Source: Salipaludibacillus sp047795645 (GTDB lineage Bacteria; Bacillota; Bacilli; Bacillales; Salisediminibacteriaceae). From it: a stretch of DNA of 64,000 nucleotides. Each line of letters starts with the position of its first letter. The stretch's first letter is position 1. The notes under the pieces are model-generated. The model did not search any database and had not been told where the DNA came from. It worked only from the letters and a program-made list of their open reading frames with translations. The stretch lies in contig NZ_CP181045.1 of assembly GCF_047795645.1 (NCBI RefSeq), positions 1,984,001 to 2,048,000 on the forward strand, written 5' to 3'. Position numbers and translations under genes: made by a program. Positions 34,462-41,230 of the stretch are shown in pieces.

Positions 34462-34987
34462 GACGATACTTCCTTCCGGTCGCAAAAATCGTTCCTTTTA
34501 TCACTTCTAATTCAATTAACGGGAGTTCTCTTTGTGGAGGTCCTTCAATTGGATGACCATTATTTATGTCAAAATAACCTTTATGACACGGACATAAAAG
34601 AACATCACTTTCCTTTTCATAGAATACTGGGCACATTAAATGAGTACATGCAGAATTATAAGCAACTAATTCACCTTTCACTGTATGAACTAGAATAGCG
34701 GCATCGTTGTCAGTTGGGTAATTAAATGTCATTGATTCCCCTTGAGGTAACTGATCAAGTTTGGTAATTTCTATTCGCTCATCATCTTCTTCTGCCATCC
34801 CCATCATAGCTTTAACACTGAAAGGAACAGTTGAAAGTCCTAAAGCCATGGAAGCACCTGCTGCCGTTTTGAGAAACATCCGACGATTATATTTCAAGTC
34901 ATCTTTTTGATCGACATTTCCAATTAAGTTGACCATATCCGACTTTGATTTTTTAGAATTGCGTCCTTTTTTACACTCAGTCGTCAT
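34454..34987 (-). CDS. Rieske [2Fe-2S] protein with Tat-type signal
   Basis: Rieske protein of 177 residues. The cluster motif CTHLMC ... CPCHKGYFD has the two Cys and two His ligands and the extra Cys pair that forms the disulfide in high-potential bc-type Rieske proteins. The N-terminus holds NRRMFLKTAAGASMALGLST, a Tat motif with a hydrophobic segment, preceded by a 35-residue Lys-rich extension. This predicts export with a membrane anchor, like QcrA. It lies between the ferredoxin and two-TM genes, so it is likely an electron-transfer subunit of the complex. Confidence 0.87.
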   Translation of the reverse strand: MTTECKKGRNSKKSKSDMVNLIGNVDQKDDLKYNRRMFLKTAAGASMALGLSTVPFSVKAMMGMAEEDDERIEITKLDQLPQGESMTFNYPTDNDAAILVHTVKGELVAYNSACTHLMCPVFYEKESDVLLCPCHKGYFDINNGHPIEGPPQRELPLIELEVIKGTIFATGRKYRHG

Positions 34988-35014
34988 TGTTCATTCTCCT
35001 TTCTTGTTTTAGTA

Positions 35015-35557
35015 CTAATCTGAATAAACTCCGAAAAACTCAGGTACGTATTCCCATTTATCATTCTCTGAAGGCTTCTTTCCTTCAATTAAGTTCATTT
35101 GCGTTCTTCTTCTTCTTAAATCCATCACTTCATCATGGTCGATAAAGCGAATCGCATCAGATGGACAAACAGACGCGCACATTGGTGAGATATCATGTTT
35201 CGTTCGGTCATAACACATATCGCATTTATACATTTTGTTTTCTTCAAAATCGAACTTCGGAATTCCAAATGGACAACCGAATGTACAGTTTCTACATCCA
35301 ATACATTTATCTTCCATCGCTGAAAGAACTACGCCCTCTTCCGTAATTTGAATCGCATTTGCCGGACAAACTTTGGCACATGCTGGATCCTTACATTGCA
35401 TACACATCATCGGGTATGTTTGGCGATTCTCAAAGAAATTTACATATTCTACGTAGTTTCGTTCTTTTGCATCATGTCCGCCACATTCGCGGCAGGCTGC
35501 CTGACATGCACGACAGCCAATACAGCGTTCGAATTCTAAATACATTACTTTATTCAT
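35015..35557 (-). CDS. Four [4Fe-4S] ferredoxin subunit (DmsB/NrfC-like)
   Basis: Electron-transfer subunit of 180 residues with four Cys clusters: CIGCRACQAAC, MCMQCKDPACAKVCP, CIGCRNCTFGCPFG and CDMCYDRTKHDISPMCASVCP. This is the DmsB/FdhB/HybA pattern, without the C-terminal membrane helix of some members and without a signal peptide, so it is cytoplasmic. ATG 35557 is 8 bases after GGAGG; ATG 35563 is too close. It would pass electrons to the adjacent molybdenum subunit. Confidence 0.88.
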   Translation of the reverse strand: MNKVMYLEFERCIGCRACQAACRECGGHDAKERNYVEYVNFFENRQTYPMMCMQCKDPACAKVCPANAIQITEEGVVLSAMEDKCIGCRNCTFGCPFGIPKFDFEENKMYKCDMCYDRTKHDISPMCASVCPSDAIRFIDHDEVMDLRRRRTQMNLIEGKKPSENDKWEYVPEFFGVYSD

Positions 35558-35592
35558 TTTCATAACCTCCTGCTGTTTTGGTGATCGTTTAG

Positions 35593-37719
35593 TTAATTAA
35601 CTTTTTTTATATTGACAGCCGCTACTTTAAATTCAGGCATTCTTGACGTTGGATCAAGTGCTGGACTCGTCAGTTTATTGACTGATAGTTCCTTTCCCCA
35701 GTGATAAGGGACAAAAATATGATCTTTACGGATCGCTTTGGTTATTTTAGCTTTCACTTCCATGTCCCCTCGTCTCGTTTCCAAGTAGACGTAATCACCG
35801 TCTTTTAACGCATATCTAGAAGCCAATTCCGGATGCATCTCTGCATAAGGCTCTGGACACTGTTCCATCAGAAATGGCGTCCTTCTTGTTTGTGAACCTG
35901 ATAAGTAATGAAAGACAACGCGACCTGTTGTTAATGTGTGTGGATAGTCAGCAGAAGGAACTTCAGCTGGCTCTTGCCATCCTACTGCAGCTAAATTTGC
36001 CTTTCCATCCTCTGTTACAAACGAATCTTGGAACATTGTTGGTGTACCGGGATGATCTTCGCTTGGACAAGGCCAAAATACGCCATCTTCCTTTTCAATT
36101 CGGTCATAAGTAATTCCGTAATAGTCTGCCTTGCCGCCTTTTGAGGCAAGACGAAATTCTTCATAAATTTGTGGGACATTTTTATAAGGGAAGTACTTTC
36201 TTTTCCCCATTCGCTCTGCAATCAACTGCATAATTTCCCAATCTGTTTTTGATTCACCTATCGGTTCGGTTACTTTTCTTATTCGAATTACTCTGCCTTC
36301 AAGGTTTGTTGTTGTTCCTTCATCCTCTGCCCACGTTGTTGTTGGCAATACTACATCGGCAAATTCCGCTGTCTCTGATAAAAAGAAATCGGAAACGACC
36401 ATGAAATCAAGCTTTTTAAATCCATCCCATATATAGTGGTTATTAGGTGCTGATACAGCTGGATTACTACATATAACATGCATAGCACGTATGTTTCCTT
36501 GTTGGATTTCATCGAACATCTCATACGCAGAAACACCGGCTTTTGGCATTTCTTCTGGTTCAATGCCCCACACGCTTGAGATGTATTTAACATGTTCAGG
36601 ATTATCTATTTTCCTGTAACCAGGAAGCGCATCGGCTTTTTGTCCGTGCTCTCTTCCACCTTGACCGTTGCCTTGCCCCGTAAACGTCGCTACACCGGAG
36701 GCAAATTTACCTATTTGGCCTCTTAGTAATGCCATTGACGTATATAAACTAACATTGTCTACACCTTTCATTTGTTGTTCTACCCCACGGGCAAACATGA
36801 CTACTGAACGAGGAGACTGTCCAAAGATACGTGCGGCTTTCACAAGTTTCTCAACAGAAACACCAGTAATTTCTGACGTATATTCAGGTGTGAATAACTC
36901 GACTGATTTTTTTAAGTTCTCATAGTTATTGCACCGGTCATTGACATAAACTTCGTCTACATATCCTTCTTTGACGAGTAGATGCATCATGCCATTTGCT
37001 AAAGCTGAGTCTGTTCCTGATTTTAAATCCAAATGAACATCCGCAATTCTTGCCGTTGGCGTCTCTCTTGGATCTGCAACAATCATCTTCGCTCCCTTGT
37101 CCCTTGCTTTCCATAACCACTGAATAGTCGTAGGATGACATTCCGCAGTATTTGACCCTGCCATAAAGAAACAGTCTGTATGCTCAAGTTCTGGCCATGG
37201 CAACGTTGAACCTCGATCGATTCCGAGTGTCTTCATAAAACCACCAGCAGCCGATGACATACAAAACCGTCCATTATAGTCAACAAATCTTGTACCTAAG
37301 CCTACTCGAGCATATTTTCCGACTAAGTAACACTTTTCATTTGTCATCGAAACACCACCAAATACTGACAAAGCATCGGCACCACTTTCCGCTTGGATCC
37401 TTTTATAGTTTTTTTCAATTAAATCGAGTGCTTCTTGCCAAGAGCTTTCAACGAATTCGCCATTCTTCTTGATCAAAGGTTTTTTGATTCTTTCTTCGTG
37501 GTCCACAGTTTGGTAAGCGGTGACCCCTTTCGGACACATTTTCCCCATTGTCACTGGCCACTCATAGCGTGGTTCCACTCCGACAACCTTACCTGATTTT
37601 TCATTAACTCTTATATGCATGCCACACTGCATACCGCAATAACAGCAATGTGTTGTAATTAACTTTTCACCTTCACGATGTAAATTTTTCACTCCCGGTT
37701 TAACAATAAATTCGGACAT
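35593..37719 (-). CDS. NasC/NarB-type molybdopterin nitrate reductase catalytic subunit
   Basis: Mo-bisMGD oxidoreductase of 708 residues. An N-terminal [4Fe-4S] site is formed by Cys25-x2-Cys28-x3-Cys32 and Cys62. The Mo ligand is predicted to be Cys153 in YNGRFCMSSAAGG, and GQGNGQGGREHGQKADALPG and CSNPAVSAPN are further landmarks. Length and these blocks match B. subtilis NasC, an assimilatory nitrate reductase, rather than NarG (about 1220 residues). No Tat signal is present, so it is cytoplasmic. Its start abuts the stop of the cytochrome gene. Formate dehydrogenase is less likely because of the RFCMSSA motif. Confidence 0.85.
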   Translation of the reverse strand: MSEFIVKPGVKNLHREGEKLITTHCCYCGMQCGMHIRVNEKSGKVVGVEPRYEWPVTMGKMCPKGVTAYQTVDHEERIKKPLIKKNGEFVESSWQEALDLIEKNYKRIQAESGADALSVFGGVSMTNEKCYLVGKYARVGLGTRFVDYNGRFCMSSAAGGFMKTLGIDRGSTLPWPELEHTDCFFMAGSNTAECHPTTIQWLWKARDKGAKMIVADPRETPTARIADVHLDLKSGTDSALANGMMHLLVKEGYVDEVYVNDRCNNYENLKKSVELFTPEYTSEITGVSVEKLVKAARIFGQSPRSVVMFARGVEQQMKGVDNVSLYTSMALLRGQIGKFASGVATFTGQGNGQGGREHGQKADALPGYRKIDNPEHVKYISSVWGIEPEEMPKAGVSAYEMFDEIQQGNIRAMHVICSNPAVSAPNNHYIWDGFKKLDFMVVSDFFLSETAEFADVVLPTTTWAEDEGTTTNLEGRVIRIRKVTEPIGESKTDWEIMQLIAERMGKRKYFPYKNVPQIYEEFRLASKGGKADYYGITYDRIEKEDGVFWPCPSEDHPGTPTMFQDSFVTEDGKANLAAVGWQEPAEVPSADYPHTLTTGRVVFHYLSGSQTRRTPFLMEQCPEPYAEMHPELASRYALKDGDYVYLETRRGDMEVKAKITKAIRKDHIFVPYHWGKELSVNKLTSPALDPTSRMPEFKVAAVNIKKVN

Positions 37720-38865
37720 TTACAATTCCCCCTTAGCTTTTGCTGGTTCGTAAAACTCTTTAGATCGCTCTCTTCCAAATCCGGGCATGTGAATGCCATT
37801 GTTCGTTTCAATTGGTGCTGGTTTGTTAATTGACTGTTTAGGTAAATTCAACTGACTCATAACTCGTAATTTTCTTCTACAAGCTGGGCAATAATCAGCT
37901 AACCAATCACCTTCATCATTTTGAAAATCAAATGCTTGAACCTCTAACATCGCTTTTACGTCGGCAATTTGTTCATCGTTAGAATATAATTCATCACAGC
38001 CGAGACATGTTTTCGTATCCATTTGTGGTGTTTCCTGATAGTTCATTGGAACCGCAGCTGCCATTGGCCTAACTGGTAAATGAAACAACTTACCAAACGG
38101 AAAATAAATAAGAAAGACTACAACAGTTATTTGATGAATCAGTGCTAACTGTGGATGCATCCAACCCCCTAGAAGCTTATAGGAAACGGTTAAAAACAAT
38201 CCCGTTACTGTCATAGCAAGAAGTAAATATAATGGAAATAAATCAAATTCAGGTCTTTGCGTCACTTTTAAATCATGGTTTTTAATCCTTCTGATAAGTG
38301 CCATAGACACACCTACGAATAACATCGAAGCTGTGATATTTAACCCTTCGAAAAACATCGTTGCGAGAAAACCATCTGGGGCCATCTTCAACACTGGAAG
38401 ACCAAAAATAACCATCTGGTATGTCGTTGCGTCAATGAGTTTAAAATGCATCCAACCAAATGTTAATGTAAACGTAATCGCAAGAGATCCAATACATCCC
38501 CAAGCAATTAACCAATGTTGGATTCCTCGATAAATTCCTCTTTTAAAAATAAATTTTTGCAGAATAATGTTATCAACCAACGTTTTCGTTATCGCTTTCC
38601 AATTACGCTTTTGTCTTTTTTTCGTCTTCATATTTTGAAAGGACCGTTTAATGACCTCATGTGTCGCTGGTCTCATCATCCAAGAAGTCAATCTAACTGT
38701 AATCCCTATGAAAAAAATAAAAGATGAAACCATATAACCAAATAGCATCCAATCCATATGAGAAAAATGACCTGTACCAAGCCACATAAGGGAAAATAAA
38801 ACTGTTACGATAATAAAAGAATACATACTCGATTTTGAATAAAATGATCGTTCTAATTGATTCAT
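37720..38865 (-). CDS. NarI/DsrM-like membrane cytochrome with C-terminal CxxC domain
   Basis: Protein of 381 residues, first in the operon. About six membrane segments in the first 270 residues carry His residues suited to heme b: RGIQHWLIAW, GWMHF, GGWMHPQLALIHQ and the YFPFGKLFHLP end, resembling NarI/HdrE/DsrM. The C-terminal 110 residues are soluble and hold two CxxC pairs (TCLGCDELY and DYCPACRRKL), a zinc-ribbon or rubredoxin-like arrangement. It probably oxidises menaquinol and passes electrons to the Fe-S subunits. AAAGGGGAG precedes ATG 38865. Confidence 0.75.
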   Translation of the reverse strand: MNQLERSFYSKSSMYSFIIVTVLFSLMWLGTGHFSHMDWMLFGYMVSSFIFFIGITVRLTSWMMRPATHEVIKRSFQNMKTKKRQKRNWKAITKTLVDNIILQKFIFKRGIYRGIQHWLIAWGCIGSLAITFTLTFGWMHFKLIDATTYQMVIFGLPVLKMAPDGFLATMFFEGLNITASMLFVGVSMALIRRIKNHDLKVTQRPEFDLFPLYLLLAMTVTGLFLTVSYKLLGGWMHPQLALIHQITVVVFLIYFPFGKLFHLPVRPMAAAVPMNYQETPQMDTKTCLGCDELYSNDEQIADVKAMLEVQAFDFQNDEGDWLADYCPACRRKLRVMSQLNLPKQSINKPAPIETNNGIHMPGFGRERSKEFYEPAKAKGEL

Positions 38866-39001
38866 TGCCTGCGCTCCCCTTTCTGAAATACAACTATCAA
38901 CCTTTAATAATTTTTAATATTGTTATTGTGAAAATCCATATTTGTTAACCCTTGATATTTACAATCTTAATGAACACTTTTTTCTTATCAGGGATAACTC
39001 T

Positions 39002-39067
39002 ATTGTAGAAGTTCCATTTTCTTGTCACTGTGCAATCAGTCACAGCGATAGTGTGATTTTCGTCACA
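39002..39067 (-). promoter_or_regulatory. FNR-activated promoter with tandem boxes, nitrate reductase operon
   Basis: On the minus strand TACAAT lies at 39002-39007, giving a start at 38995. FNR box A, TGTGC-N6-TCACA (39029-39044), is centred exactly at -41.5. FNR box B, perfect TGTGA-N6-TCACA (39052-39067), is centred at -64.5, 23 bases upstream. This leaves a leader of about 130 bases before the cytochrome gene. The other part of 38866-39267 holds the HesB-type gene terminator. Confidence 0.85.
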
Positions 39068-39207
39068 CCAAAGGGGTAAATATGTCGATTTTATAAACTT
39101 GAGATTAAGAAATTGCTTTATAGTGGGATTCGCAGCTTCGTGCAATAGGAATTACGTTCACAAAAATGTCATTTCCGAGGAGGTTTTAGATTTTTTCAAA
39201 AAAATAG

Positions 39208-39248
39208 CAAAAAAAAGCCAGCGTGAGGGATATGCTCACACTGACTTT
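39208..39248 (-). terminator. Terminator of the HesB-type gene
   Basis: AAGTCAGTGTGAG pairs with CTCACGCTGGCTT on the minus strand (two mismatches) and runs into eight T. Confidence 0.8.
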
Positions 39249-39267
39249 ATAATTTTTTAAACAACAA

Positions 39268-39558
39268 TTATTTTTCATGATCATAGGTAATTTCTTGTAT
39301 ATCTTCATTATAATTTACAACTAAGCTGTGTCCATCAAAATACCATTCATCTTTTTTCTCAACATAAAATAAGATGCCATCTTTTTCGATTGATACTGCT
39401 TCTTCATCAGGCGCTTTTACCGTCACACCTAATGAAAAACCCGATTGGAAATCTCCACACCCCCCATATCTAACAAAAAATTGTACCTGATCTCCTGAAT
39501 CTAGCTCTAACTCTTTTTCAAACCATTTTACCGCTTCATCTGATACATTTATATTCAT
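39268..39558 (-). CDS. HesB/YneR-like Fe-S-associated protein
   Basis: 96-residue protein of the HesB/YadR/YfhF-type group (YneR-like). It starts INVSDEAVKWFEKEL and has FFVRYGGCGDFQSGFSLGV, with one Cys in the GGCG loop instead of the three of IscA, then IEKDGILFYVEKKDEWYFDGHSLVVNY (a fold-conserved region, positions about 56-82). A role in iron-sulfur handling is suggested by family only. It lies between the nitrate reductase operon and the predicted FNR-dependent RNA. Confidence 0.78.
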   Translation of the reverse strand: MNINVSDEAVKWFEKELELDSGDQVQFFVRYGGCGDFQSGFSLGVTVKAPDEEAVSIEKDGILFYVEKKDEWYFDGHSLVVNYNEDIQEITYDHEK

Positions 39559-39671
39559 TGATTTCCCTCCAAGCTAAACGACTTCTACTTTGTTATTCCC
39601 TAAATAGGATTGTTAGAAACACAATAGCTGATTAATCTTAATAATTCAAGTGTTTAAGTTTGGGTCTAGAC

Positions 39672-39708
39672 GCAAAGAAAGCGACTGCTATTTTCATAAC
39701 AGTCGCTT
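39672..39708 (-). terminator. Terminator of the predicted FNR sRNA
   Basis: AAGCGACTG and CAGTCGCTT form a 9-pair perfect stem (39679-39687, 39700-39708), followed on the minus strand by TTCTTTG. It cannot belong to moaD without 285 bases of leader-like RNA, and it fits the FNR promoter upstream. Confidence 0.75.
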
Positions 39709-39901
39709 CTCCATCCATATGATTGGGGGGCATACTGAACGAATTTCGTGTATTCTCATGTTTTCGGTTAGTTACGTTATGGTTTGGAAACTTACTGGTT
39801 TTTTGGGGGGGACCAGTACCAATATAACGTTAGAAATTACCTTATTTAAAGGAAGTAAAACTATGCATCGCTGAAAGCTGTTAACAACTCTTCAACAATA
39901 T
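39675..39901 (-). ncRNA. Predicted FNR-activated small RNA with C-rich loops
   Basis: A transcript of about 227 bases is predicted between an FNR promoter (box 39935-39950, TATACT at 39908-39913, start 39901) and a terminator (stem 39679-39708). No ORF with a ribosome-binding site was found; the longest frame is 21 codons. The RNA has a 7-pair hairpin at 39793-39818 whose 12-base loop contains seven C, and a 4-pair hairpin at 39718-39734 whose loop contains six C. Such C-rich loops pair with Shine-Dalgarno GGGG in known Gram-positive sRNAs (RoxS/RsaE type). It is inferred only from sequence. Confidence 0.65.
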
Positions 39902-39907
39902 AAGTAA

Positions 39908-39950
39908 AGTATAACTTTGCTGGTAAAAAAATTCTGTGAATTTAATCACA
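39908..39950 (-). promoter_or_regulatory. FNR-activated promoter of the predicted sRNA
   Basis: Perfect FNR box TGTGA-N6-TCACA at 39935-39950 and -10 TATACT at 39908-39913 on the minus strand. The start would be 39901 and the box centre -41.5, identical to the geometry at three other promoters in the window. Confidence 0.8.
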
Positions 39951-39993
39951 TGTTGATTATGAATACTTAAAAATCTATGAACATTTTATGAAA

Positions 39994-40236
39994 TTATCCT
40001 CCACTTACCGGTGGAATAAAAGCTACTAGGTCTCCTTCATGAACTAATTGCTTATCCTCAGCAAATTCTTCATTAACCGCCACCATCGCTCTAGATATTC
40101 CCTTTAATTTAGGATAGTCAGCTGCTAATATTTTTCGAATTGCGCCGACTGATAGTTGTTCATTCGTTTTGGTTAATTCTATCTCTCTTTGCCCTATCGC
40201 CTCTTCTAACTCAGCAAATAGCAAAATACGTATCAT
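39994..40236 (-). CDS. moaD: Molybdopterin synthase small subunit MoaD
   Basis: Ubiquitin-fold sulfur carrier of 80 residues ending in the diagnostic Gly-Gly (PPVSGG) that carries the thiocarboxylate. FAELEEAIG and AVNEEFAEDKQLVHEGDLVAFIPP follow the family. It overlaps moaE by four bases (ATGA) and is last in moeA-mobB-moaE-moaD, which supplies molybdenum cofactor to the neighbouring reductase. Confidence 0.94.
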   Translation of the reverse strand: MIRILLFAELEEAIGQREIELTKTNEQLSVGAIRKILAADYPKLKGISRAMVAVNEEFAEDKQLVHEGDLVAFIPPVSGG

Positions 40237-40706
40237 TTTTCAATATCCTCCCTATCCGGTGCTCCATTTGAATACGGCTTTTTTTGTAATTGATCTCCAA
40301 TCCATTCTTCTCCATCATCCCAATGTTCTTTCTTCCAAATAGGAACAATTTCTTTGATCCTCTCTATTGCATATCGGCTACCTTCAAACGAATCAGCTCG
40401 ATGTGGTGTGGAAACGGCGATGACGACAGCAATATCCGAGATTGCTAATTCACCTATTCTGTGAGTAATCGCAACTTTAGCATCTGGATACTTCTCTTGT
40501 ATTTCCTCTCCAATTTGAGAAAGTTTTTTTTCTGCCATTGGAACATAGGCATCATACTTTAAGTAAAGTGTTTTCTTTCCTTTTGTCAACTCTCGTACAG
40601 TGCCGATAAAGGTATTAATTGCACCGGCATTACGATCCTCAACTTTTCTTATTATTGTATCAATCTCTATCGGTTTTTCAATAATTTCAAAGTTCTTAGT
40701 AGACAT
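40233..40706 (-). CDS. moaE: Molybdopterin synthase large subunit MoaE
   Basis: 157-residue catalytic subunit that inserts two sulfurs into precursor Z. AGAINTFIGTVR, LKYDAYVPMAEKKL, HRIGELAISDIAV, STPHRADSF and the Lys-containing VPIWKKEHWDDGEEW are family signatures. ATG 40706 shares one base with the mobB stop (TGATG); an upstream TTG at 40709 is also in frame. Overlap with moaD implies balanced expression of both subunits. Confidence 0.94.
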   Translation of the reverse strand: MSTKNFEIIEKPIEIDTIIRKVEDRNAGAINTFIGTVRELTKGKKTLYLKYDAYVPMAEKKLSQIGEEIQEKYPDAKVAITHRIGELAISDIAVVIAVSTPHRADSFEGSRYAIERIKEIVPIWKKEHWDDGEEWIGDQLQKKPYSNGAPDREDIEK

Positions 40707-41230
40707 CAAAGAATCCCCTCTCGAATTTGTCGCTTAAACCAAAGCAAATATTTAGTCAACTCGTCAATGTGAAAAAGTGGAAAAGAATATTTTCCTTTCA
40801 GACTTTCTATCATCGAATAATCCCAACATATCACTGCTTTTATCTCGGTTGCTACGTTTAAGATATTTACTTCCTGGTTTGAACGAATGACAACAGTTTT
40901 AGGATAAACTTCTTTTTTATAACCTTCTATGAGAATAACATCTAATGATACGACTGCAAACATTCGAAGGTAGTCATCTAATGTAAATGGATGTTCATGT
41001 TGCAAGATCCAATTAAATTCATCATCACTAGCAACTAACGTACTCGTTGCACCTGCATCCCTATGTTTGACTGAGTCTTTTTTGTCTGCTTCTTTTACAA
41101 GGGGACTATCATGACCATGATGTTTCACAGTTGCCACTTTTAAACTTTCATTTGTCAGTAATTCAATTACCTTAGTTATAATCGTTGTCTTTCCACTATT
41201 GGAATACCCGACAATTTGATGGATGATCAT
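40706..41230 (-). CDS. mobB: Molybdopterin-guanine dinucleotide biosynthesis protein MobB
   Basis: GTP-binding protein of 174 residues with a Walker A loop GYSNSGKTT at residues about 8-16 and VKHHGH, GATSTL and LILIEGYK-type segments (DVILIEGYKKEVYP). It assists conversion of molybdopterin to the bis-MGD form required by DMSO-reductase-family enzymes such as the nitrate reductase in this window. Overlaps both neighbours. Confidence 0.92.
   Translation of the reverse strand: MIIHQIVGYSNSGKTTIITKVIELLTNESLKVATVKHHGHDSPLVKEADKKDSVKHRDAGATSTLVASDDEFNWILQHEHPFTLDDYLRMFAVVSLDVILIEGYKKEVYPKTVVIRSNQEVNILNVATEIKAVICWDYSMIESLKGKYSFPLFHIDELTKYLLWFKRQIREGIL

Noticed and set aside
35593..38865. Formate dehydrogenase operon
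   Set aside because: The Mo-ligand motif YNGRFCMSSA, the NasC-like length and blocks, and the NarK gene in the operon favour nitrate reductase.
39679..39708. Terminator belonging to moaD
   Set aside because: It lies 285 bases beyond the moaD stop with an independent FNR promoter in between, so it fits the sRNA better; readthrough use by moaD is not excluded.
39720..39860. Small peptide genes inside the predicted sRNA (8 and 21 codons)
   Set aside because: Neither has a Shine-Dalgarno sequence or a recognisable product.
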